From Aquarana catesbeiana (Eukaryota > Chordata > Amphibia > Anura > Ranidae): a DNA stretch of 64,000 nucleotides. Below the pieces are notes generated by a model. That model saw only the letters and a list, made by a program, of their open reading frames with translations, had not been told where the DNA came from and did no database searches. The DNA is taken from contig NC_133334.1 of NCBI RefSeq assembly GCF_042186555.1, positions 27,066,971 to 27,130,970 of the forward strand, given 5' to 3'. Of the stretch, positions 33,265-43,951 are shown piece after piece. Both the position numbers and the translations under genes were made by a program. Numbering within the stretch: the stretch's first letter is position 1; each line of letters starts with the position of its first letter.

Positions 33265-33767
33265 AGTGGTAGTAAAGCTTCAGCTTTTTTTTTTTTCTTT
33301 CTTTTTTTAAATAACAAACATGTTATACTTACCTGCTCTGTGTAATGGTTTAGCACAGAGCAGCCCCGATCCTCTTTTTCTCAGGTTCCCCCGCTGGCGC
33401 TCCTGGCTCCCTCCCCCCTTGACCAGTGCCCCCAATAGCAAGCCGCTTGCTTTGGGGGCACTGGTGCTTTCTCGGTCCTGTGCCCTGCTCTATGCATCCA
33501 TAAGACAGAGAGAGCCCTGCCCCCCCTGCTGTCTTCTCATTAGCTTACTGGCTGTGATTGACAGCAGCGGGAGCCAATGGCTCCCACTGCTGTCTCAGCC
33601 AATGAGGAGAGGGAGTCCCGGGGACAGCTGAGGCTCTCATGTACATCGCTGGATCGAGCGGGAGCTCAGGTGAGTATTGGGGGGGAGCAGCACACAGAAG
33701 GTTTTTTACCTTCAAGCATAGAATGCATGAAGGTAAAGGTAAAAAACCTTCAGCCTTTACAGCCACT
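33265..33767. mobile_element. T2/Kolobok-like TTAA MITE
   Basis: It has TTAA on both sides (33,261-33,264 and 33,768-33,771), ends AGTGGTAGTAAAGCTTCAGC and (inverted) AGTGGCTGTAAAGGCTGAAG, and the family's ACAAACATGTTATACTTACC block. The right part has an ACCTTCAAGCATAGAATGCA hairpin. Non-coding. Confidence 0.7.
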
Positions 33768-33899
33768 TTAAGAGGGAGCATTCTGGGGGCGTGCAGTAAA
33801 AATGTGGCTCAACTGCCTAGAATAAGTATGTGATGTATTAGATCAGTGGTCTCCAAACTGTGGCCCTCTGCTTACTTTTATCCGGCCCTTAGGGCACTA

Positions 33900-34790
33900 T
33901 TTTCTCCCCCGACACCAACAAATGGGCACAGTTCCTCCCAATGACACCAACAATGGGGCCCAATGACACATATGATGGGGCACAATTCCTCCCAAAGACA
34001 CCAACGTTGGGGTACAGTTCCTCCCAAAGATAACCAATAATGGGGAACAATTCCTCCCAAAGACACCAACGTTGGGGCACAGTTCCTCCCAATTACACCA
34101 ATAATGGGGCCCAATGACACCAATGATGGGGCACAATTCCTCCCAAAGACACCAACGTTGGGCCACATTCCTCCCAAAGATAACCAATGATGGGGAACAA
34201 TTCCTCCCAAAGACACCAACATTGGGGCACATTCCTCCCAAAGATAACCAATGATGGGGAACAATTTCTCCCAAAGACACCAACATTGGGGCACAGTTCC
34301 TCCCAATGACACCAACAATGGGGCCCAATGACACCAATGATGGGGCACAATTCCTCCCAAAGACACCAACGTTGGGCCACATTCCTCCCAAAGATAACCA
34401 ATGATGGGGAACAATTCCTCCCAAAGACACCAACATTGGGGCACATTCCTCCCAAAGATAACCAATGATGGGGAACAATTTCTCCCAAAGACACCAACAT
34501 TGGGGCACAGTTCCTCCCAATGACACCAACAATGGGGCCCAATGACACCAATGATGGGGCACAATTCCTCCCAAAGACACCAACGTTGGGGCACAGTTCC
34601 TCCCAATGACACCAACAATGAGGCCCAATGACACCAATGATGGGGCACAATTCCTCCCAAAGACACCAACGTTGGGGCACAGTTCCTCCCAAAGATAACC
34701 AATGATGGGGAACAATTCCTCCCAATGACACCAACAATGGGGACCAATGACATCATTGATGGGGCACAGTTCCTCCCAATAGAGAAAAGA
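33900..34790. repeat. Minisatellite, ~28-30 bp units in blocks
   Basis: Units alternate between GGGGCACAGTTCCTCCCAAT GACACCAACA and GGGGAACAATTCCTCCCAAA GATAACCAATGAT types. A block of about 235 bp (with TTGGGCCACATTCCTCCCAA) recurs near 34,148 and 34,373. Minus-strand frames of 214-334 codons (WEELCPIIGVIG-type repeats) are periodicity artefacts. Confidence 0.9.
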
Positions 34791-34854
34791 AGATATGCCT
34801 GTGCTCAGATCCCAATAGCTTGTACATGTATTAAAACTATCAGGTGCTAAAGGG

Positions 34855-35298
34855 GTGTGGCCACATATTAATAATACAAATTCTGGATGGACCCTCTGCA
34901 AACTGCTACACCCTTTCCAGCAAACTATGCAATGAAAAAACAGGGATATTTAGTTTGCAAATATTGCAATACATGTTTTAAGCCGGCCAACTGCGTCAAA
35001 GCAATCCCTCTTCTGGCCAGTCCTACACTGCCTTGCCACTGCAAATGCTACGGTGGACACCATGCCAACATGGAGCTGCGGGCTTAGAGACACAATGTGA
35101 GGGAGAGCAACTAGGTTCAGATCTGGTCACTGACCTTCATTGCAACAGAGATTACTTTGATGCAGTTGGCTGGCTTAAAACATGTATTGCAATATATGCT
35201 AACTAAATATCCATTTTTCATTGCATAGTTTGCTGGAAAGGGTGTAGCAGTGTGCAGAGGGTCGATACAGAATTTGTAGTGTTAATATGTGGTCACAG
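34855..35298. mobile_element. Foldback MITE inserted in the minisatellite
   Basis: Left arm about 34,857-35,020 and right arm about 35,140-35,297 are reverse complements with few mismatches; both carry ACACCCTTTCCAGCAAACTA, TGCAATGAAAAA, ATTGCAATACATGTTTTAAG and CCAACTGC. The spacer is ~120 bp. It splits the array in two. Confidence 0.8.
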
Positions 35299-35690
35299 TT
35301 CCTCCCAATATGTGAGACACTGTTCCTCCCAATGACACCAACAATAGGGCACAGTTCCTTCCACTGACACCAACAATGGGGCCCAGTGACACCAATGATT
35401 GGGCACAGTTCCTCCCAATGACACCAACAATGAGGCCCAGTTCCTCCCAATGACACCAACAATAGGGCACAGTTCCTTCCACTGACACCAATAATGGGGC
35501 CCAGTGACACCAATGATTGGGCACAATTCCTCCCAATGACACCAACAATGGGACACAGTTCCTCCCAATGACATTCACTGACATGAATAATGGGGCCCAA
35601 TGACACCAATGATTGGGCGCAATTCCTCCCAATGACATCATCGTTAGGGCAAATTTCCTCTCAATGACACCAAAGATGGGGCATTGCTTA
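35296..35690. repeat. Second half of the hAT-internal minisatellite
   Basis: Units such as GGGCACAGTTCCTCCCAATG ACACCAACAAT and GGGGCCCAGTGACACCAATG ATT continue the array from the other side of the foldback element. Minus-strand frames are artefacts. Confidence 0.9.
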
Positions 35691-35795
35691 CGCCCTCTGG
35701 TGCCAGGACCTTTTCGACTCCTGATGGCCACTATCTGGCCCCTAAAGTCTAAACTGGCCCTTTCTTTAGAAAGTTTGGGGACCCTTGCATTAGAA

Positions 35796-36735
35796 GAAAA
35801 TTGTACAGTGGCTTTATAGAATTATTGTGCCAGGAGGAGAGAAGATAGAAGCTAAATTCATACCAAACAGCTGAGGTACATTAAAGCACACACTTTTTTG
35901 CATGTTAGCATGCGCTGCTTTAGGTAGCCAATTCAAAGTGAATGGACTGGCATCCACCTCTGCAGCCCAGAAATTGGACCTGCACCTTTCTTGGCAGCAC
36001 AGCACACTTGTGTGTTCGCCTTGCTTTGCAGCACACCTCTATCAGCCAGGTGCATTGGGGTACCTTTCAAAAGTAATGGCACCATATTGCACCATTGCAA
36101 CTAGCCACGTGTTGCATTAATGCGCAGAGGAACATGCGCATTCTCACAATGCAATAATGTGAATGGGATAAGAGTGAGAATTAAAATTCAGTTGTTTTTT
36201 TTTTTTTTTGCTGAATTTTATGTCGTTCTATGGTATTTTTATGCCTAGTGTCTATGCTGGTGGTATCTTACCAGAAAGGGTATCCTGAGCACAGAATATC
36301 CGTCATTAATGTCCCAGTTCCTCATATGTTTCAGGTCAGCAAAGGGTTACATTCTGTCCTTCACACAGAGGAACACCGAGGACATTGACTGACATTTACA
36401 GGTTCATATTTGGCACCCGAGCCTTCTGCTTGACCTTATAAATCTGACCTTCGCTTGACCTCTAGCTGACAGATCCATTGCCTTGTCCAGTCTCTGTATT
36501 CTCAGATCATGTCTGTAGTTCCAACATACAAGGGTTTGCTTTTAGAGCCCTGGTGCCAAATCTGCAGCCTATTGACAGTTGTTGTGTAGCCCTTGGACCC
36601 TAGTAGTCTGTAGTAGGATTTGGGGCATTGATCTATAACAGGGTAATAGCAGTGACATTGCCTTATGTAACATTTCCACAATTTCTTATTATCATCTTCA
36701 GCATGTCCCCGGTTTCCAACCAAACCTGTGCCATG
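35796..36735. other. Intergenic, no gene seen
   Basis: A poly-T run lies at about 36,191-36,210. GCACAGCACACTTGTGTG-type text near 35,996 hints at a dispersed repeat. No supported exon. Confidence 0.4.
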
Positions 36736-36739
36736 TCAT

Positions 36740-37372
36740 TCTCCCAACTGGCCATCAATGTAAGGAGCATTCTTTCTACTGACCACCAATGTAAGGGACA
36801 ATGTAAGGGACATTCTTCCCACTGACCATCATTGTAAGGGAAATTCTTCCCACTGGCCACCAATGCAAGTGACATTCTTCCCACTGATTACCAACATAAG
36901 GGACGATCTTCCCACTGATCACCAATGTAAGGGACATTCTTTCCACTGACCACCAATATAAGGGATATTCTTCCCACTGGCCACCAATTTAGGGTACATT
37001 CTTCCCACTGACCAGTGACCACCAATATAAGGAGCATTCTTCCCACTGGCCACCAATGTAAGGGACATTCTTCCCACTGGCCACCAATATAAGGGACATT
37101 CTTCCCACTGACAACCAGTATAAGGGACATTCTTCTCACTGACCACCAATGTAAGGAGCATTCTTCCTACTGGTCACCAATGTAAGGGCCAATCTTCCCA
37201 CTGGCCATTAATGTAAGGGACATTTTTCCCACTGACAACCAATATAAGGGACAATCTTCCCACTGGCCACCAATGTAAAGGACATTCTTCCTACTAGCCC
37301 CCAATATAAGGGACATTCTTCCCACTGACCACCAATGTAAGGGACAATTTTCCCACTGGCCACCAATGAGTC
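36740..37372. repeat. Minisatellite, ~31-bp unit, about 20 copies
   Basis: The unit is CCACTGGCCACCAATGTAAG GGACATTCTTC with GACC, GACAACC and AATATAAGG variants. Its right edge abuts the 3'-truncated Tc1 transposase, so the minus-strand frame runs from transposase into the array. Confidence 0.9.
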
Positions 37373-37670
37373 TTTTTGGGGATGTCTCTACCAGCTTTGC
37401 ACATCTAGAAAGGGACATTTTTGCCCATTCTTCTTTGTAAAATATCTCAAGCTCTGTCAGATTGGATGGAGAGCATCTGTGAACAGCAATTTTCAAGTCT
37501 TGCCATAAATTCTCAATTGGATTTAGGTCTGGACTGTGACTGGGCCATTCTAACACATGAATATGCTTTGCTCTAAACCATTCCTTTGTAGCTCTGGCTG
37601 TATGTTTAGGGTCGTTGTCCTGCTGGAAGGTGAACCTCCGCCCCAGTCTCAAGTCTTTTGCAGACTCTAA
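37373..37670 (-). pseudogene. Tc1 transposase, C-terminal half (left piece of split element)
   Basis: The minus strand encodes the second catalytic Asp (FQQDNDPKHTARATKEW) and the third catalytic region (WPSHSPDLNPIENLWQDL), ending ...LSRCAKLVETSPKR before it runs into the minisatellite. The element's 3' inverted repeat is lost. Its 5' half lies 12.6 kb away at 50,299-50,974; the reading frame continues across the Harbinger insertion site when the insert and one TAA copy are removed. Confidence 0.9.
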
Positions 37671-38131
37671 TGCCGCGTACACACGGTCGGACTTTTCGTC
37701 TACAAAAGTCCAACGGACGCTGACGGACTAAAGCTGGCTGGTAATCCGATCGTGTGTGGGCTTCTCCGGACTTTCAACGGACTTTTTTAGCCTCAAATCC
37801 GACGGACTTTAGATTTGAAGCATGCTTCAAATCTTTACGTCGTAACTACGACGGACCCCGAAGTCCGCTTGTCTGTATGCTAGTCCGACGGACAAAAAAA
37901 CGACGCATGCTCATAAGCAAAAACTAAACGGAAGCACTCGGTCTAGTAAAACTAGTGTTCGTATTGTAGGTAGCACATTCATCACGCTGCAAAATCTGTG
38001 ATCGTTGAATGCAGCGCATTTTATTTCTTCTTTACGAATGCTCTAAAGAACGAAGGTGTTTTGCTGTTCATAATCAGAGTTCTCCCAAACTGATTTCTGG
38101 ATTCTTTTTCTCTTTGATCTCATGAATGATA

Positions 38132-41100
38132 TAGTATGCATTTTTTAACAACAAGGTTGGTCTTTATTTGTAAAGATGGAAAAATTACATGAATTTGGTG
38201 CGAAACAACAGTGTGAGTAGTACATACATATTCTCAGAATCATACAGAGGAATAATCATAGGAGTGCAATGACACAAAATAGTATGCAATCTGTGTAGCC
38301 CATTAGCCATACATTAATTCCCTTCATTCCTAACGAAAAGAAGAGGCAGAGGGGAGGGGAGGGGGGGGGGGGGGGGAAGGATAAGGGGGGGGGGGGGGAA
38401 GGGAAGGAGCACACCTAGCCTTCCCCGAGAGCGACTACCACAGCTGCCAGCCTCATCAGCCGGGATCCATACTATATGTGGGATCTGTCCATGGCCTCCA
38501 AATCCGCTCGTACTTCTTAGGGCACCCTCTGCTCATGTATGTCAGCTTATACAGCGGTAAAACTGAATTCACAGAATCCTCCCACGATCGTATCGTGGGG
38601 GGCAAATGCGAAGTCCATTTCAGCAAAATTTCTTTTTTAGCATAGAAAAACAATAATGAGATCAGTATCTTTGTGTATCTTGGTCTCTGCTCATCGTCCT
38701 GAATGCCCAGTAGGGCCAACTCCGGTGTCACAGCAATAGACAATTGAAGGCGAATATTAATTGCCTCACCCACCTCTGCCCAATACTTTGATAGTCGAGG
38801 GCAGGTCCAAAACATGTGAAAGAAGGTACCGGCCGCTGAATGACACCTTGGACAATTTGGGGAGCGTAGCGGGTATATTCCGTGCAGTCTCTGGGGCGTG
38901 TAGTAAACTCTGTGCAAAAACTTAGTCTGAATCAACCTGTCCCTAGATGAGATGACTAGCCTAGAGCTATCTTCGAAACATTCCTCCCAGGCCTCTCTAT
39001 CCAAGCTAGGCAGGTCTGCGTTCCATTTATTCCACAGAGCCTCCATTTTGGGTGATTCCTTTTGAATAAGGGTGAAGTACAGTGTAGACATAATCTTATC
39101 AAGGGATTCCTGCGCTAGTAATTCCTCGATAGGATCCATTTTAATATCGGGAGGCAGTGGGAACTGTGCCCTAATTGCATGTCGCAGCTGGAAATACCTA
39201 AACTGCATCCCCCTTGGAAGGGAGAATTTACCCATAAGAGCTTGAAACGTGAGAAGAGACCCACCCTGGAACACATCTCTCAGCATCTTAATTCCATAGC
39301 GGGCCCAGAGTTGTGGATCCGGTATAGACATGAGCTGAGGAAGAGAAGGATTACCCCATAGAGGACAAAAGGGAGACCTCTGATTAGGGCCTATGAATCT
39401 TCTCCTAGCCATAGCCCACACCCGTAGGGTCACCGCGGTTGGTGACGGTAGTGACTGATACGCTAATGGGCCCCTATACACCAAGTTGCTCAGCACCATG
39501 AGGGACCCTACTATGGCCGCCTCCAAGCATACCGCCGCATTGGCTCTAGACTGCTGATACCACCATCTCACTGTAACCAACACTGCCGCCCAGTAATACA
39601 CCGATAGATTGGGCAGGGCCAGGCCTCCACAACTCACAGGGAGCTGGAGAGTCTGTCTCGCCAGCCGAGGGGAGGTACCCTTCCATAGAAAGGAGCCAAT
39701 GCAACTATCTATCTCCTTAAAAAAGGACAGAGGGAGCCATATGGGGCAATTTCTGAAGAGATATGTGAATTTAGGAAGATAAATCATCTTCAGAATATTA
39801 ATGCGGCCCAAAAGATTAAGCGGGAGTTTAGCCCATCGCGAGCAGTGATCTCTAAGGCGCTGAACAACTGGCTGGAGGTTAAGACGTCGGAAGGAGCCCA
39901 AATCCCTCGATATCCTTATTCCTAAATAAGTGAACTCCTCCACCCATTGTAAGGGAGTGCGTGTCCCCTTCACCCTGGCCTGTACATCCAGGGGGAACAA
40001 GGCAGATTTCGTCCAATTAATTCGGATTCCTGAGAATTTCCCAAAATCATCGAAGGCTGCAAGGGCCGCCTCCAATGATGATTCCGCATCCTGCAGGTAC
40101 AGTAAAGTGTCGTCCGCATATAAGGATATCTTCTCCTCCAAAGGGCCAACCCGCAGGCCAACTATCCGATCCGAATTCCTGATCAGGACCGCCAGCGGCT
40201 CCAGCGCCAGAGCAAATAAGCTGGGTGATAAGGGACACCCTTGACGGGTACCCCTTTGAAGGAGAAAATAATCCGATAGAGCGTTATTTATTCGTATCCT
40301 AGCCCTAGGGGCTCTGTACAGTATTCTCAACCAGTGGAGAAATTTGGGACCGAACCCGAACCTTTTCATTACCTCCCAAAGGTACCCCCACTCCACGGAG
40401 TCAAAAGCCTTCTCCGCGTCCAGAGAGGCTATGACTCTTGTTCCCGTGTTACTATGAGAGGCCGTTAGGTTAAGGAATAAGCGACGGATATTAATATCGG
40501 TGCCCTTGCCCACCATGAACCCCGTTTGATCTGCATGGACAAGATCATCCATGACCTTTTTGAGTCTAGTGGCTAGTATTTTTGCCAACAATTTAGCATC
40601 CGCATTAATTAGTGAAATCGGCCTGTAAGAGGCACAGTCCTCTGGATCCTTGCCAGGTTTGGGCACCAGCACCACTGTCGCATCATACATTGAATCGGGC
40701 AAGCAGCCCGAAGCCTCAAATTGCTTCAGCATCCCCAGAAACCTGGGTGCCAGCAATTCCTGATACGTGGAGTAGAATTCTATAGGAATCCCATCAGGTC
40801 CCGGGGCCTTCCCGGACTGCATAGACCCCAATGCCTCCTGTACCTCCTCCAACGAAATGTCCTCCTCCATTTCCCCACCTTTTTCCGCCGTAAGGGTAGG
40901 AAGTTGTATCTGGTCTAAGTATTGAGATAGCTCTGAATCACTATAGGAGACTCTAGAGGCGTAAAGGGTCTGATAAAATCTCAGGAACTGCTCCTTTATA
41001 TCTGCTTGCAACGTCAGGAGGCGGTCCTCAGGACCCCTCAGCCTCCCTATGTGGGTCACTAAATGCTGTCCCCTGGCCAACCAGGCCAACAGCCTGCCAT

Positions 41101-41820
41101 TTTTGTCCCCATACTCGAACACCCGCTGGGCACTATCAATCATTGATTTCTTAGTAAGATCTAATCTGAGCAGGGACAAGTCCCTCAGCACGTCCTGCCA
41201 GACTATGTATCTATTCTGTACAGGGTCTCTCACAAACTCCGCTTCGCACAGTTCTGCCCGCTCCTCCAATTGCCGCAGAGACTGCACAGACTGCCTTTTC
41301 CGCTGAGCGATCCTTCTAATGTATTCCCCCCTAAGCCATGCCTTAAAAGAATCCCACAATATTCCAGGTTGCGCAGAGTCTGTGTTGTCTATCCAAAAAT
41401 TACAAAGTGCCTCAGGCATTGCCTCCTGAATCTCCGGATCTTCGATCCATCCCCCGGATAGCCTCCACATACGTTCTCCCACCTCCCCCGAAGTTCTAAT
41501 GGTAACTGATAGTGGAGCGTGATCGGAGATACCTCTGGACAGGATCTCCGCAGATAACACTCTCCGCATCATTGCTGGGGAGGCAAAAGCCAAATCTATG
41601 CGCGACATAGTTCGGTAGGATGCAGAGAGGCAGGTATACTCCCTATCTGAGGGATGAAAATGCCTCCATACATCCGACAATTGAAAAGAGGCAGCCCACT
41701 GAGACAACCCATACTGCGGGGATCTGGAGGCATGAAGCCTATCCAACTCCCTAGATGGCACCAAATTAAAGTCACCTAATAATAACACATTTTCTAGTAT
41801 GCATTTTAAAAACAAGGTTT
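38132..41820 (-). mobile_element. 5'-truncated L1-like LINE with target duplication
   Basis: The body runs from about 41,794 down to 38,159. Flanking it are TAGTATGCATTTTTTAACAA CAAGGTT (38,132-38,158) and TAGTATGCATTTTAAAAACA AGGTT (41,795-41,819), a ~26-bp duplication with slight divergence. The 3' end on the minus strand has AATAAA six bases from the junction and no long poly-A. A G-run tract occupies 38,340-38,400. Confidence 0.85.
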
Positions 41821-41824
41821 CCAT
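38456..41824 (-). CDS. L1-like ORF2: endonuclease (partial), reverse transcriptase, C-terminal zinc region
   Basis: This is the polyprotein that nicks target DNA and copies LINE RNA there. It is 1,122 codons without a stop. The start of the apurinic-type endonuclease is missing: the frame opens at a target-site ATG and meets LINE sequence at GDFN (residue ~17), then SRIDLAF and SDHAPL (~101). The reverse transcriptase follows: SGKAPGPDGIP (~345), LDAEKAFDSVEW with the first catalytic Asp (~471), GTRQGCPLSPSLF (~529) and YADD (~570). A Cys/His region, CPRCHSAAGTFFHMFWTC, lies at ~993. QGCPLSP and FSGIRINW fit the L1 group better than CR1 or RTE. The copy cannot initiate as a full-length element, but its open frame points to a recent insertion. 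Confidence 0.9.
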   Translation of the reverse strand: METLFLKCILENVLLLGDFNLVPSRELDRLHASRSPQYGLSQWAASFQLSDVWRHFHPSDREYTCLSASYRTMSRIDLAFASPAMMRRVLSAEILSRGISDHAPLSVTIRTSGEVGERMWRLSGGWIEDPEIQEAMPEALCNFWIDNTDSAQPGILWDSFKAWLRGEYIRRIAQRKRQSVQSLRQLEERAELCEAEFVRDPVQNRYIVWQDVLRDLSLLRLDLTKKSMIDSAQRVFEYGDKNGRLLAWLARGQHLVTHIGRLRGPEDRLLTLQADIKEQFLRFYQTLYASRVSYSDSELSQYLDQIQLPTLTAEKGGEMEEDISLEEVQEALGSMQSGKAPGPDGIPIEFYSTYQELLAPRFLGMLKQFEASGCLPDSMYDATVVLVPKPGKDPEDCASYRPISLINADAKLLAKILATRLKKVMDDLVHADQTGFMVGKGTDINIRRLFLNLTASHSNTGTRVIASLDAEKAFDSVEWGYLWEVMKRFGFGPKFLHWLRILYRAPRARIRINNALSDYFLLQRGTRQGCPLSPSLFALALEPLAVLIRNSDRIVGLRVGPLEEKISLYADDTLLYLQDAESSLEAALAAFDDFGKFSGIRINWTKSALFPLDVQARVKGTRTPLQWVEEFTYLGIRISRDLGSFRRLNLQPVVQRLRDHCSRWAKLPLNLLGRINILKMIYLPKFTYLFRNCPIWLPLSFFKEIDSCIGSFLWKGTSPRLARQTLQLPVSCGGLALPNLSVYYWAAVLVTVRWWYQQSRANAAVCLEAAIVGSLMVLSNLVYRGPLAYQSLPSPTAVTLRVWAMARRRFIGPNQRSPFCPLWGNPSLPQLMSIPDPQLWARYGIKMLRDVFQGGSLLTFQALMGKFSLPRGMQFRYFQLRHAIRAQFPLPPDIKMDPIEELLAQESLDKIMSTLYFTLIQKESPKMEALWNKWNADLPSLDREAWEECFEDSSRLVISSRDRLIQTKFLHRVYYTPQRLHGIYPLRSPNCPRCHSAAGTFFHMFWTCPRLSKYWAEVGEAINIRLQLSIAVTPELALLGIQDDEQRPRYTKILISLLFFYAKKEILLKWTSHLPPTIRSWEDSVNSVLPLYKLTYMSRGCPKKYERIWRPWTDPTYSMDPG

Positions 41825-42203
41825 ACTAATAATACTTTTTCCCCTTTTTTTTTTTTTTTTTTTTTTAGGTTTGTAAAGTTACCACAAAGAACCCATTATT
41901 CTTTTTTTTTTTAATAGTGATTATTTTTTAGTTTTTAGATAAAGTTAACCCAAAGCACCGTTTTTGGTTATGTAAATTTTTTGATTTTCAAGACTTACCA
42001 CTTGAACATTATTAACATTAGTAATGTATTTTTGGTGTGTTTTTTCAAAACTCAATGAGATTGTTGTCCCTTGTTAATTTAACATTGTGTGTAAAATCAA
42101 TGATTTCAAAGAAAAAACATAAAGTCTTTTGCTAAACTCAAAAAAGATCCATTTATTCATGGTCAAAATAAAATAAAGAGGAAGTCAACGCTGGAAAAAG
42201 TCG

Positions 42204-42370
42204 GTGTACAAGAAAATTGGGATCTTGCGGAGTCCATATAAGAGGGAGCACAATCTGGTCCAAGAATCCCAGAGATCAACAGCACCAGCAGATGATCTAG
42301 ATGTCCCCAGACTGTGGTCCTACAACAGCCTGCGTCTTCTGTCAGACCAGACTGAACCCAGGTCATCATT
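42204..42370 (+). pseudogene. Inverted fragment of a MADF-domain exon
   Basis: Plus-strand KKIGILRSPYKREHNLVQES and DDLDVPRLWSYNSLRLLSDQ align with KKIGVLRNMYKREHKKIQES and DDVYVPRLWYYNQLRFLDDQ of the MADF gene, which is on the opposite strand 1.1 kb away. It is diverged and lies tail-to-tail against the gene: the MADF-BESS stop codon (42,366-42,368) falls at its edge. It has no start or domain end of its own. Confidence 0.85.
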
Positions 42371-43745
42371 TTCTTCTCTTCCCTGCAGCCTTTCCTCCAC
42401 GCTGCCCTGCAGCCTTCCCTGTAGCCTTCTTTTGAGGCTGTGGCTCTGGTGTTTCAGTTGTGGCAGGAGGAGGAGGAGGAGGAGGAGGAGGAGGAGGGGG
42501 GGCTGCCTCATGTAGTTGGGTGTTTTGTGTTAGCGTGCCCTGCAGCCCCTTATGGATTGTTTCCCCAAATAGGCGCTCACAAATGAGGCGCTGCTCCCAA
42601 TCCATCTGAAGAAGCCTGCTGGCTAAGTAGCAGCCATATGATTCTTCCGCTTCGGGGGGGCTCGTTAAAAAACGGGTGGCCTCTTGCATGAGGCGCAGGG
42701 ATGCGTCCTGTGTGACCATCCCCTTCCTGGCCCTTTTTTTGGGAAGGTGGAGGGGAGGCACTTGGGATTCGGTCAGGCTCCTACTGGGCCCAGCCACCTC
42801 ACTTGGCCCAGCCACCTCACTTGGCCCAGCCACCTCACTGGGAGCAGCCACCTCACTGGGAGCAGCCACCTCACTGGGAGCAGCCACCTCCTGCCTGACA
42901 CTGGGCCCAGCCTCCTCCAGGATGATGGTGAATCCGGCCTCCTCCAGGCTGTCCATGGGCCTGGTCTCCTCCTGCCTGCCACTTTCCCCACATTCCTCCT
43001 GGATGAACTCATCCTGTGTATAAAAAAAGGACAATAGTTTGAGTATATTTTTTTGGGTTCATCAATGACACACAGTTTGCTTCTCATGAATAGCAAATTC
43101 AATGTGAATACTTCTCTTTAATAAAAGAGTCTAATCAGACACCATAATTATTTCAAGCAGGTGCCAAACATATTTAGCCACTACTGTCAATTGATATGTA
43201 TACACAATTTTGAGTGACAAATTATTTTAGACAATTATAACATCCAGTTAACATCATTAATATTAGTACAGTAAATATTTGTTAAAATAATTTACCTGAC
43301 TCCAGATGGTCATATCTGGTTCATCCAGGATGGAAGACCCAGCTTGCTCCTCATCAGCCTCTGCTGGGGTGGAGGGAAGGGTGGAGGGAAGGGTTGAATG
43401 TGATGGCCTGGCTTCATTCTGGTCATCCAGAAAACGGAGTTGATTGTAGTACCACAGCCTGGGTACATAAACATCATCTGCTGATGCTCCTGATCTCCTT
43501 GATTCCTGGATCTTCTTATGCTCCCTCTTATACATGTTCCTCAAGACCCCAATTTTCTTGAGCAATGTCTCCATTGTTGCTTCCGGGATGGTCGCCTGGA
43601 CAAAGGCCAGAAGTCTCTCCAGCGTTGACTTCCTCACATGCTTAGCATAATACTGAGGGTGTTTCACCTCCCACAAATTCCTCATCTCTCGATATTTGGA
43701 AATAAAAGATGTAAGGAACTCTGGATCCTTAAATAGGGGATTCAT
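42366..43745 (-). CDS. Harbinger-encoded MADF-BESS protein (2 exons)
   Basis: Exons 43,745-43,296 and 43,013-42,366 join in phase 0 (donor CAG/GTAAAT, acceptor TACACAG/GAT) to give about 365 aa. Residues 1-95 form a MADF domain (a Myb-related DNA-binding fold): FISKYREMRNLWEVKHPQYY, KKIGVLRNMYKREHKKIQES, YVPRLWYYNQLRFL. A Ser/Pro/Glu-rich linker follows, then six EVA(A/G)PS repeats. A BESS-like segment (FLTSPPEAEESYGCYLASRL) precedes a poly-Pro run and a basic tail (GKRRK). A splice-acceptor-like TTTTCCAG just upstream of the ATG suggests a 5' noncoding exon. It likely binds element DNA or the transposase; Harbingers usually carry a Myb-like helper, so a MADF-BESS gene in addition is notable. 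Confidence 0.85.
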
Positions 43746-43951
43746 TATATCTGGAAAAGATGAAGTCACAAGACAAAAAACACTTTTATTATAGGTTTCT
43801 GCTAACCCCTCATCATCTTCTCCCTATGTAGGCCTCATCAATCTATCAAGCCATATAGGCCGCTTGCTACAAAGTCATGACCATAAAAACCAAAAAAATA
43901 TATATCTAAAATTACCTTCGTTTTGTAACGTCCTGGTCCACTATCACCTAC

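Larger units (their letters stand above)
33844..35787. mobile_element. hAT-like element swollen by minisatellites
   Basis: The left end CAGTGGTCTCCAAACTGTGG CCCTC and the inverted right end CAAGGGTCCCCAAACTTTCT fit the well-known hAT end CAGxGGTCCCCAAACT. Flanking 8-mers TATTAGAT (33,836-33,843) and CATTAGAA (35,788-35,795) share six central bases. Almost all the interior is the minisatellite and foldback element listed below. Confidence 0.65.

Noticed and set aside
33878..34901. Minus-strand frames of 214-334 codons with WEELCPIIGVIG-like repeats
   Set aside because: Translation of a minisatellite inside a hAT-like element; neighbouring frames give the same peptide in other phases.
38456..41824. 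Host gene encoding a 1,122-residue protein
   Set aside because: GDFN, SDHAPL, QGCPLSP and YADD motifs and the flanking target duplication show LINE ORF2.
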